DNA of 64,000 nt, from positions 1 to 64,000 of the forward strand of contig CALWRB010000054.1 in NCBI GenBank assembly GCA_944383855.1, in the 5' to 3' direction. The stretch is from an uncultured Lachnospiraceae bacterium. GTDB taxonomy: Bacteria; Bacillota; Clostridia; Lachnospirales; Anaerotignaceae. Of this stretch, positions 26,258 to 32,535 are shown one piece after another; the first letter of the stretch is position 1, and each line of letters begins with the position of its first letter. The position numbers were made by a program, and so were the translations under genes. The notes beneath the pieces were generated by a model that worked only from the letters and a program-made list of their open reading frames with translations, was not told where the DNA came from and ran no database searches.

Positions 26258-26470
26258 ATGGCAAAAGGAAAAGTAACGATCAATGAGGACATCTGCAAAG
26301 GCTGCGGGCTTTGTGTTTCTGTATGCCCCAAACAGGTGTTGGAACTTTCTAAAACAAAAATCAATGCGTCCGGCTATAATCCCGCGGAAGCGGTGAATGA
26401 CGAGTGCATTGCCTGCACAAGCTGTGCAAAGATGTGTCCCGACTGTGCAATCACAGTGGAGCGGTTTTAA
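26258..26470 (+). CDS. 2[4Fe-4S] ferredoxin subunit of 2-oxoacid:ferredoxin oxidoreductase (delta)
   Basis: A 70-residue electron-transfer subunit. Two clusters are bound by CKGCGLCVSVCP (about 13-24) and CIACTSCAKMCP (about 50-61), the classic CxxCxxCxxxCP pair. GGAGGT (26245-26250) precedes the ATG at 26258 by 7 bases. It is followed at once by the alpha, beta and gamma subunits, the usual order of four-subunit VOR/KOR enzymes, and probably carries electrons to free ferredoxin. Confidence 0.92.
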   Translation: MAKGKVTINEDICKGCGLCVSVCPKQVLELSKTKINASGYNPAEAVNDECIACTSCAKMCPDCAITVERF

Positions 26471-26487
26471 GTGAGGAGGGGATTTTC

Positions 26488-27546
26488 ATGGCAAAAGTGT
26501 TGATGAAAGGCAATGAAGCGATCGGTAAAGCTGCGATCGAAGCCGGCTGCAGATATTTTTTCGGCTACCCTATTACGCCGCAGAGCGAATTGCCGGAGTA
26601 TTTATCCAGCGAACTGCCGAAAGTAGGCGGTATGTTTGTGCAGGCGGAGTCTGAGGTCAGTGCGATCAATATGGTATACGGTGCAGCCGCTGCGGGGGCG
26701 AGAGTTTTGACCAGTTCATCTTCTCCCGGTATCGCTTTGAAACAGGAGGGGATCGGCTATATCACCAATGCAAGCCTGCCTGCGGTCATCGTGAACATGA
26801 TGCGTGGCGGTCCCGGGCTTGGTACCATTCAGCCGGGTCAGGCGGACTATCATATGACAGTAAAAGGCGGCTCCAACGGAGATTATCAGAATATCGTTGT
26901 AGCACCTGCTTCCGTGCAGGAGGCTGTGGATATGGTGATGGAAGCTTTTGATTTGGCGGACCATTACCGCGTGCCTGTAATCGTTTTGGCGGACGGATTG
27001 ATCGGACAGATGATGGAGCCTGTTGAGTTTCATTATGTTCCGAAGTGGGACCTGCCGGAAAAAGATTGGGCGCTCAGAGGAAAAGGCGACGGCGAAAAGC
27101 ACATGGTGGAAAACCTTGTGATGGAAGCCAGAGAGTGCGAAGAATGGAATCTGGCGCATTATCGGGTATATCGAAAAATCGAGGAACAGGAACAGGACTG
27201 GGAAGAATATAAATTGGAAGATGCCGAGTATGCGTTTGTGGCATATGGCACGGTATCCAGAATCGTAAAATCCGCAATCTCGCAGCTGCGGGAAGAAGGA
27301 TATAAAATTGGTTTGATTCGTCCCAAAAAGCTTTGGCCGTTTCCGCAAAAGGCATTTGACCGCTGGGATGGACAGATCAAAAAATACCTGGATGTGGAAA
27401 TGAGCATGGGTCAGATGGTACAGGATGTTGCCTATGCGTGCAACGATAAACATAAAATCGAATTTTACGGCAGAACCGGCGGTATCGTTCCCGGTGTGGA
27501 AGAAATCGTTGTATTCGCCAAAAAAATCATGGGAGGTGACAAGTAA
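26488..27546 (+). CDS. vorB: 2-oxoacid:ferredoxin oxidoreductase alpha subunit (VorB/KorA-like)
   Basis: A 352-residue subunit carrying the pyrimidine-binding and transketolase C-terminal domains. FFGYPITPQSELPEYL (about 21-36), the EVSAINMVYGAAAAGAR region and MMRGGPGLGTIQPGQADY are typical of the 3-methyl-2-oxobutanoate:ferredoxin oxidoreductase VorB group; 2-oxoglutarate is the main alternative substrate. GAGGAGG precedes the ATG at 26488. An in-frame extension to 26404 overlaps the ferredoxin gene and is rejected. The stop overlaps the beta subunit start by 1 base. Confidence 0.9.
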   Translation: MAKVLMKGNEAIGKAAIEAGCRYFFGYPITPQSELPEYLSSELPKVGGMFVQAESEVSAINMVYGAAAAGARVLTSSSSPGIALKQEGIGYITNASLPAVIVNMMRGGPGLGTIQPGQADYHMTVKGGSNGDYQNIVVAPASVQEAVDMVMEAFDLADHYRVPVIVLADGLIGQMMEPVEFHYVPKWDLPEKDWALRGKGDGEKHMVENLVMEARECEEWNLAHYRVYRKIEEQEQDWEEYKLEDAEYAFVAYGTVSRIVKSAISQLREEGYKIGLIRPKKLWPFPQKAFDRWDGQIKKYLDVEMSMGQMVQDVAYACNDKHKIEFYGRTGGIVPGVEEIVVFAKKIMGGDK

Positions 27547-28298
27547 TGGCTGTTGTGTTTGAGAAAACAAAAGCTTTGACAGACCTGAAGATGCATTATT
27601 GTCCCGGCTGTGCGCATGGTATCGTGCATAGACTTTTGGCGGAATGTCTGGAAGAAAGCGGAGATGTAAAAGATGCCATTGTTGCCGTTCCGGTAGGCTG
27701 TGCCGTGTTTGCGAATAAATATTTTAATTTTGACGGGATCCAGTGTGCGCATGGTCGTGCACCTGCTACGGCGACAGGCGTGAAGCGTGTGCAGAAGGAT
27801 AAAATTGTCATTACCTATCAGGGAGATGGCGACCTTGCCTCTATTGGTACCTGTGAGATCGTTCACGCAGCGGCAAGAGGAGAAAAAATCACCACTATTT
27901 TTATCAATAACGGTATATATGGTATGACAGGCGGACAGATGGCACCGACGACACTGCCGGGTATGAAAGCGACTACGGCGAAAAACGGACGTGATCCCGC
28001 GGTCAATGGCTTCCCGCTTCGTGTCAGTGAGATGCTTGCGACATTGGACGGTCCTGCCTATATTGAGCGTGTCAGCGTATCTACGCCCGCACAGGTGACG
28101 CAGGCGAAAAAAGCGATCCAAAAAGCGTTGGAAATTCAGAAAAAAGGTCTGGGCTTCACATTTATCGAAGTCGTTTCCAGCTGCCCGACCAACTGGGGCA
28201 TGACACCGGTCAAAGCAATGGAATTTGTCAGAGAAAAAATGATTCCCTATTATCCTCTTGGCGTTTATAAAGATATTACAGCAGAGGGGGGCAAATGA
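27546..28298 (+). CDS. 2-oxoacid:ferredoxin oxidoreductase beta subunit (thiamine diphosphate binding)
   Basis: A 250-residue subunit. YCPGCAHGIVHR (about 18-29) is the cluster/cofactor-near signature and GDGDLASIGTCEIVHAAARG with ITTIFINNGIYGMTGGQ is the thiamine diphosphate-binding region. It overlaps the alpha subunit by 1 base (TAATG) and the gamma subunit begins 2 bases after its stop, so the three are tightly coupled. It decarboxylates branched 2-oxoacids or 2-oxoglutarate to the acyl-CoA, passing electrons to ferredoxin. Confidence 0.92.
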   Translation: MAVVFEKTKALTDLKMHYCPGCAHGIVHRLLAECLEESGDVKDAIVAVPVGCAVFANKYFNFDGIQCAHGRAPATATGVKRVQKDKIVITYQGDGDLASIGTCEIVHAAARGEKITTIFINNGIYGMTGGQMAPTTLPGMKATTAKNGRDPAVNGFPLRVSEMLATLDGPAYIERVSVSTPAQVTQAKKAIQKALEIQKKGLGFTFIEVVSSCPTNWGMTPVKAMEFVREKMIPYYPLGVYKDITAEGGK

Positions 28299-28299
28299 T

Positions 28300-28857
28300 A
28301 TGAGTACACAGAAAATTTGTTGTGCGGGTTTTGGCGGACAAGGCGCACTTTCCTTAGGTAAAATTTTGGCATATGCAGCCATGCTGGAGGGAAAAGAAGT
28401 TTCATGGTGCCCTTCTTATGGACCGGAAATGCGCGGCGGTACGGCAAACTGCCACGTGATTGTATCAGACGAAGCGATCGGTTCTCCTGTGATCGCGGAA
28501 AACGCTGCTTGCTTGATTGCGATGAATCAGCCGTCTTTGGATAAATTTCAGGATATTATCGCAGACGGTGGTGTGATCGTGCTCAATTCCGATTTGGCGC
28601 AGCTGCATGGCAGCGCAAAAACGGATAAGATTTATGCGGTACCTGCCAATACCATGGCGCAGAATGCATTCGGCAGCGCGAAGCTTGCCAATATTATTTT
28701 ACTGGGGGCAGTGGTACAGTCTGTGGGCGTAGTACGAACGGAAAGCATTGAAGAAGCGTTTGCACAAGTGTTTGGCGGCGCAAAGGAAAAATTTATTCCG
28801 GATAATAAAAAAGCATTTGCTTTGGGTTATACTTTTGCAAAAGGAGAACATGCATAA
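28300..28857 (+). CDS. 2-oxoacid:ferredoxin oxidoreductase gamma subunit
   Basis: A 185-residue subunit of the pyruvate ferredoxin oxidoreductase gamma family. CCAGFGGQGALSLGKILAYA (about 6-25) and SWCPSYGPEMRGGTANC (about 36-52) are the family signatures. GAGGGGGG precedes the ATG at 28300; an in-frame ATG at 28258 lies inside the beta gene. It closes the operon ATPase-ferredoxin-alpha-beta-gamma, followed by a terminator. Confidence 0.92.
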   Translation: MSTQKICCAGFGGQGALSLGKILAYAAMLEGKEVSWCPSYGPEMRGGTANCHVIVSDEAIGSPVIAENAACLIAMNQPSLDKFQDIIADGGVIVLNSDLAQLHGSAKTDKIYAVPANTMAQNAFGSAKLANIILLGAVVQSVGVVRTESIEEAFAQVFGGAKEKFIPDNKKAFALGYTFAKGEHA

Positions 28858-28927
28858 AAAGTGAGTTGCATAAAAAATCCTGTTTGCGTTTCTTGGGAAA
28901 AAAGAGAAGAGAAGGTAATATACAAAC

Positions 28928-28980
28928 AATACAGCAAAGCAGCGCGAGGCAGTTCGTGCTGCTTTTGTATTTTATTTTTT
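28928..28980 (+). terminator. Terminator of the oxidoreductase operon
   Basis: AATACAGCAAAGCAGC (from 28928) pairs with GCTGCTTTTGTATT (28958-28971) with a small internal bulge; TTTATTTTTTT follows. Confidence 0.8.
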
Positions 28981-28998
28981 TCTGATTTCTTACATCGC

Positions 28999-29027
28999 TT
29001 GACTTTTGTTTTGCCGTATGCTATCTT
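28999..29027 (+). promoter_or_regulatory. Promoter of the thioredoxin-lipoprotein operon
   Basis: TTGACT (28999-29004), 17-base spacer, TATCTT (29022-29027), with an extended TGC before the -10. It leaves a leader of about 155 bases (to 29189) that can form a CTATCC/GGATAG-closed hairpin but matches no riboswitch I know. Confidence 0.7.
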
Positions 29028-29189
29028 GATTTGCGAATGATTTGCATATTTATAAAGAAGAAAAGTTTGAATGGCGGGATTTTTTTGAGATGGGTGAAAG
29101 ACCGCTAAAAGGTACTTTACTATCCGAAATATGCCGATTATACGGGCTTTGGATAGAAAAACATATTTTTTTGATTTTGGAGGGATTCT

Positions 29190-29804
29190 ATGAAAAAACT
29201 CTTTTTGGCACTATCCTGCCTTTTGCTTGTGTTAAGCGCTTGCGGCAGTCAGGAAAAGGAAATGGCATTGGAAGCGGGAAACGTGACCGAAGAAGAAAAC
29301 GTTTCTTCCGAACAGACTGAAGAAGACGGTGTGGAAGAAATGGGAATATTATCGCAGTTTAGTGCAGTCGATTTGGATGGAAATGAAGTGACACAGGAAA
29401 TTTTACAGGGGTATCCATTGACAATGGTCAATGTCTGGGCAACTTTTTGCGGACCATGTATCAATGAAATGCCCGAGCTGGGAGAGCTTGCGGAAGAGTA
29501 CCGCGAAAAAGGAATACAGATCATCGGCATGGTTTCCGACAGTATGTCAACAGACGGCAGCCCGGATGCGGAGCAGATGGCATTGGCGAAGGAGATTGCG
29601 GAGGAAACGGGAGCGAATTATACTCATATCGTTCCGGGAGAAGATCTTTATGGACTGCTGTATCAAATTTCATCGGTGCCTACCACATTTTTTGTAGACG
29701 AAACCGGAAAACAGGTCGGTACGGCATATTTAGGTGCAAAGGATAAAGAATCCTGGCAGGAGATCATGGATGAAATGCTGGCGGAAACGGAGAATGCGTC
29801 ATGA
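29190..29804 (+). CDS. TlpA-like thioredoxin-fold lipoprotein
   Basis: A 204-residue extracytoplasmic thiol-disulfide protein. A lipoprotein signal (about 1-18) ends in the lipobox LSAC, so it is anchored at Cys18. An acidic linker follows (about 20-48). The thioredoxin domain has ATFCGPCINEMPEL (active-site CGPC near 90-93) and the cis-proline segment VPTTFFVDETGK. GGAGGG precedes the ATG. Its stop overlaps the start of the CXXC membrane protein, and a membrane iron-sulfur protein follows, so it probably receives or delivers electrons across the membrane; that part is inference. Confidence 0.9.
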   Translation: MKKLFLALSCLLLVLSACGSQEKEMALEAGNVTEEENVSSEQTEEDGVEEMGILSQFSAVDLDGNEVTQEILQGYPLTMVNVWATFCGPCINEMPELGELAEEYREKGIQIIGMVSDSMSTDGSPDAEQMALAKEIAEETGANYTHIVPGEDLYGLLYQISSVPTTFFVDETGKQVGTAYLGAKDKESWQEIMDEMLAETENAS

Positions 29805-29947
29805 ACGAAAGTCAGAAAAAGTGGATACCGATATTTTTGATTGTACTGGGGATATGCTTTGTTGTCATTGGCGTGTGGCAGCAGGAAACAGCTGATGTTT
29901 TCCGTAAGGCGGTCAATATTTGCATGGAGTGTATCGGTCTTGGTTAA
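29801..29947 (+). CDS. CD1871A-type CXXC-motif membrane protein
   Basis: A 48-residue protein beginning MNESQKKWIPIFLIV. One transmembrane helix (about 9-26) is followed by RKAVNICMECIGLG, with a CMEC (CXXC) motif at residues 41-44. It matches the small Clostridia family named after C. difficile CD1871A. The ATG overlaps the thioredoxin stop (ATGA) and its own stop overlaps or abuts the next gene. The CXXC pair close to the membrane suggests a redox-active bridge between the lipoprotein thioredoxin and the membrane iron-sulfur protein. Confidence 0.85.
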   Translation: MNESQKKWIPIFLIVLGICFVVIGVWQQETADVFRKAVNICMECIGLG

Positions 29948-30836
29948 AAAGATGAAGCGCCATCTGCGCCTGATGGTACAGGTCTGCTTTACCGCCCTGA
30001 CAAACGGTTACGCCGCCGGTTTTGCCAAGGGGACGATATATAAAGGCAGTACGAAAATGTACTGTGTTCCGGGGTTGAACTGCTATTCCTGCCCGGGGGC
30101 ATTGGGCTCTTGTCCGATTGGCTCTTTTCAGGCTGTTGTTACCAGCAGAGATCATATCTTCTCGTTTTATGTTGTAGGGTTTTTGCTGTTGTTTGGCGCT
30201 ATATTGGGGCGTTTTGTCTGCGGGTGGCTCTGCCCGTTTGGTTTGGTGCAGGATCTGCTGCATAAAATCCCGTTTTCGAAAAAATGGAAAAAACTACCCG
30301 GCGATCGCGTTCTTCGATGGCTGAAATATGTGGTGCTGATGGGATTTGTAGTGATACTTCCGCTTGTGGTGGTGGATATCGTCGGACAGGGGCAGCCTTG
30401 GTTTTGCAAATATATTTGTCCGTCGGGGACACTGTTTGGCGGCATTCCGTTGATCGTGTCCAATCCATTGCTGCGCTCGGCACTGTCATGGCTGTTCGCG
30501 TGGAAAATGTTGATTCTGGTGGCATTGGTATTGCTGTCGGTCGTGGTATACCGTCCGTTTTGCCGTTATCTTTGTCCGCTTGGAGCTGTTTACAGTGTGT
30601 TCAATCCGATCGCATTGTACCGCTATCGGGTGAATGAGGCGGCATGTACCCAATGCAAGACTTGCCAAACTGCCTGTCCGATGGATATTCCCGTTTATCA
30701 GACACCAAACAGTGCGGAGTGCATTCGCTGCGGAAAATGTAAGGCTGCTTGCCCGCATCAGGCGATTGTATCCACATTGGAAAAATCAAAAACACCTTGC
30801 CAAGAAAAATGCGGCGGAATGTCGCTAAAGAAATGA
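29940..30836 (+). CDS. NapH/YccM-like membrane 4Fe-4S protein
   Basis: A membrane protein of about 298 residues with four or five predicted transmembrane helices. Cysteine-proline motifs CGWLCPFG, CKYICPSG and CRYLCPLG lie near the membrane faces, and a C-terminal cytoplasmic ferredoxin domain has CTQCKTCQTACP and CIRCGKCKAACP. This is the NapH/CcoG-related electron-transfer type. The start is uncertain: TTG at 29940 has GGAG 10 bases upstream and overlaps the preceding gene by 8 bases; ATG at 29952 is in frame but lacks a site. Likely moves electrons from cytoplasmic ferredoxin to the outside thiol proteins. Confidence 0.85.
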   Translation: MVKKMKRHLRLMVQVCFTALTNGYAAGFAKGTIYKGSTKMYCVPGLNCYSCPGALGSCPIGSFQAVVTSRDHIFSFYVVGFLLLFGAILGRFVCGWLCPFGLVQDLLHKIPFSKKWKKLPGDRVLRWLKYVVLMGFVVILPLVVVDIVGQGQPWFCKYICPSGTLFGGIPLIVSNPLLRSALSWLFAWKMLILVALVLLSVVVYRPFCRYLCPLGAVYSVFNPIALYRYRVNEAACTQCKTCQTACPMDIPVYQTPNSAECIRCGKCKAACPHQAIVSTLEKSKTPCQEKCGGMSLKK

Positions 30837-30869
30837 TCGGCGAGAGGTGCTCAATCAAGAAAAAAGAAC

Positions 30870-30911
30870 AATACCGATATTCGTTAGGAAACGATGTCGG
30901 TATTCTTTTTT
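30870..30911 (+). terminator. Terminator of the thioredoxin/iron-sulfur operon
   Basis: AATACCGATAT (from 30870) pairs with a downstream arm ending GTCGGTATT (30896-30904) with one bulge; CTTTTTT follows. Confidence 0.85.
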
Positions 30912-31098
30912 ACATGATGATATGCCTGTTGGTGGTTTTGCATTTTTCGGGGAAAAAGCGGTAAAGCATGGGTAAAATCAAGGGAACAAGATTCCTTATA
31001 GCAAGTTTTTTGAGAGAAGATATGACGAAAAAAGCGTTTGAAAGGGCGAACGGAAGATTTCATTTTTATAAAAACGGTTTTCCCGTGGGCGGGTTTGT

Positions 31099-31164
31099 GG
31101 TATAATGACCGCAAAGTATGCATTTGCGGTCGCAGTCGGTCGCATAGGACCGCCTGCCCTGCTG
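31099..31164 (+). repeat. Intergenic direct repeat, copy 1
   Basis: This 66-base unit recurs at 31270-31333, identical except for a 2-base indel. It starts with TATAAT preceded by TGG (extended -10) and contains ACCGCAAA/TTTGCGGT (8-bp inverted repeat). Copy 1 runs into CCTGCTG-CAAG-CAGCAGG (31158-31175). Between the copies lies another tight hairpin, AACGGC-TAC-GCCGTT (31233-31247). The pattern suggests a dispersed palindromic repeat rather than a gene. Outside the repeats, 30912-31463 shows nothing I can support. Confidence 0.8.
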
Positions 31165-31269
31165 CAAGCAGCAGGATTCTACGATTCGCAGCCGAAAAGC
31201 GCCTGCTCATGCCGAGCCTTGGGAAAGAAAATAACGGCTACGCCGTTGCTTTCTTATCCCTGCGGCAAC

Positions 31270-31333
31270 GGTATAATGACCGCAAAGTATGCATTTGCGG
31301 TCGCAGTCGGTCATAGGACCGCCTGCCCTGCTG
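31270..31333 (+). repeat. Intergenic direct repeat, copy 2
   Basis: Second copy of the unit at 31099-31164, offset 171 bases. It lacks two bases in the GGTCGCATAGG segment (GGTCATAGG here). The TATAAT lacks the upstream TG of copy 1. Confidence 0.8.
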
Positions 31334-31463
31334 TGGCGGGTTTTTCAGAGAGAAAATCCGCGGTTTCTTACAAAATTCAAGTAAATGGACAGAAAATGAT
31401 ACGGGGAAAATTTGGAAACAAACAAAATATGCAGACAAAACGTATGCAAAAGGGGTGGAAGCA

Positions 31464-32384
31464 GTGAAGAACAGGACAAGGATCTCCATTGACGGAAAAA
31501 ATTTTACTTTGATGGGCGACGAATCGGAAGCGCATATGCAGAGGGTTGCCGCGTACATTAATGGAAAAATGAAAGAAGTGCGAAATACGACAGCGGTTGT
31601 GTTGGATTCCAGCTTGGCATACGTTTTGACTTCGATCAATGTGGCAAATGATTATTTGAAAGAACTGGAACGAAAAGATTCCAAAGAAACGGAAGAAGCA
31701 TCAGTCGAAAAATATAGGATGAAAATTCAGGAGTTGGAGGCAAAGCTTGCGGCAGCCGAAGCGGCGGACAACAGCGGATCTCTGGTGGCTTATGTACGGG
31801 AACTGGAAGAAAAGCTTGCAGCTATAGAAGCACAGCAGCCGACAGAAACGCAGAAGGAAGCTGTTACACAGCCGAATGTATTACAGGCAGACCCGATGCT
31901 TTTGGTAAAACTGCAAGAGTTGGAAGCGAAGCTTGCGGCAGCGGAAGCGGAACGAGATATGTTAAAAAGAGAAGCGATCCCTTCCGAAACGACCCAAGCG
32001 GCACAGGCGGGGCTTGCAGACGGCGGCGCTGTCGGGGATATCACAAGAGATATGGCGATCCGAATGCAGGAGTTGGAAGCGAAGCTTGCCGCAGCTGAGG
32101 CGGAGCGGGATATGCTGCGCAAGGAAACGACATTAGAAGATAAAATCAACGAAATGGAAACGCATCTCGCTGACTTTGGCTCCGCAGAGGAGATAGAAAA
32201 GGAAATGGCACTTCGAGTGCAGGAATTGGAAGCGAAGCTGGCGGCTTCGGAGGCTGCCAGAAAACAGGCGGAAAATGAATTGGACGACTACCGTTTGGCG
32301 GTAGAGGGGAATCTGAATTACAGTGCCGGCGGAAGCACCCGCGCAAGTCAGGTGCGGCATACTGCCAAGGCAAGAAGAAGATAA
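31464..32384 (+). CDS. zapA: ZapA-family cell division protein with long coiled-coil extension
   Basis: Binds FtsZ and promotes Z-ring bundling. Residues 1 to about 75 are a normal ZapA domain (TRISIDGKNFTLMGDESE, then AAYINGKM). The remaining 230 residues are a predicted coiled coil built on about five copies of a QELEAKLAAAEA-like unit, near residues 89, 112, 151, 202 and 253. ZapA proteins are usually 85-140 residues, so 306 is unusual. The GTG at 31464 follows AGGGGTGG with good spacing and leaves a family-like N-terminus; GTG at 31455 is in frame but overlaps that site. A U32 gene follows, as often in Clostridia. Confidence 0.85.
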   Translation: MKNRTRISIDGKNFTLMGDESEAHMQRVAAYINGKMKEVRNTTAVVLDSSLAYVLTSINVANDYLKELERKDSKETEEASVEKYRMKIQELEAKLAAAEAADNSGSLVAYVRELEEKLAAIEAQQPTETQKEAVTQPNVLQADPMLLVKLQELEAKLAAAEAERDMLKREAIPSETTQAAQAGLADGGAVGDITRDMAIRMQELEAKLAAAEAERDMLRKETTLEDKINEMETHLADFGSAEEIEKEMALRVQELEAKLAASEAARKQAENELDDYRLAVEGNLNYSAGGSTRASQVRHTAKARRR

Positions 32385-32400
32385 CAGAGGCTGCAATGGG

Positions 32401-32451
32401 GATAGCAAATAGGGCGAAGAAGACCGAAATGCTATCTCTTTGCTGTTTTTC
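32401..32451 (+). terminator. Possible terminator after zapA
   Basis: GATAGCA (32401-32407) can pair with TGCTATC (32430-32436), with a large loop, followed by a T-rich tail. Weak. Confidence 0.35.
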
Positions 32452-32535
32452 GAGTGAGAATCGAAAAAAGTCGGGAAATTTAGAATACCAAGCGAGAGTA
32501 AAATCGTTTTAAGCAGTAAGGGCGGAGGAAATAAC

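Noticed and set aside
29042-29320. 92-codon + strand open frame in the leader of the thioredoxin gene
   Set aside because: It starts within the leader and overlaps the lipoprotein gene in another frame; no site before its ATG.
31105-31467. 120-codon + strand open frame through the repeat region
   Set aside because: It consists of translated repeat units and hairpins, has no ribosome binding site, and runs into the zapA start; more likely non-coding repeats.
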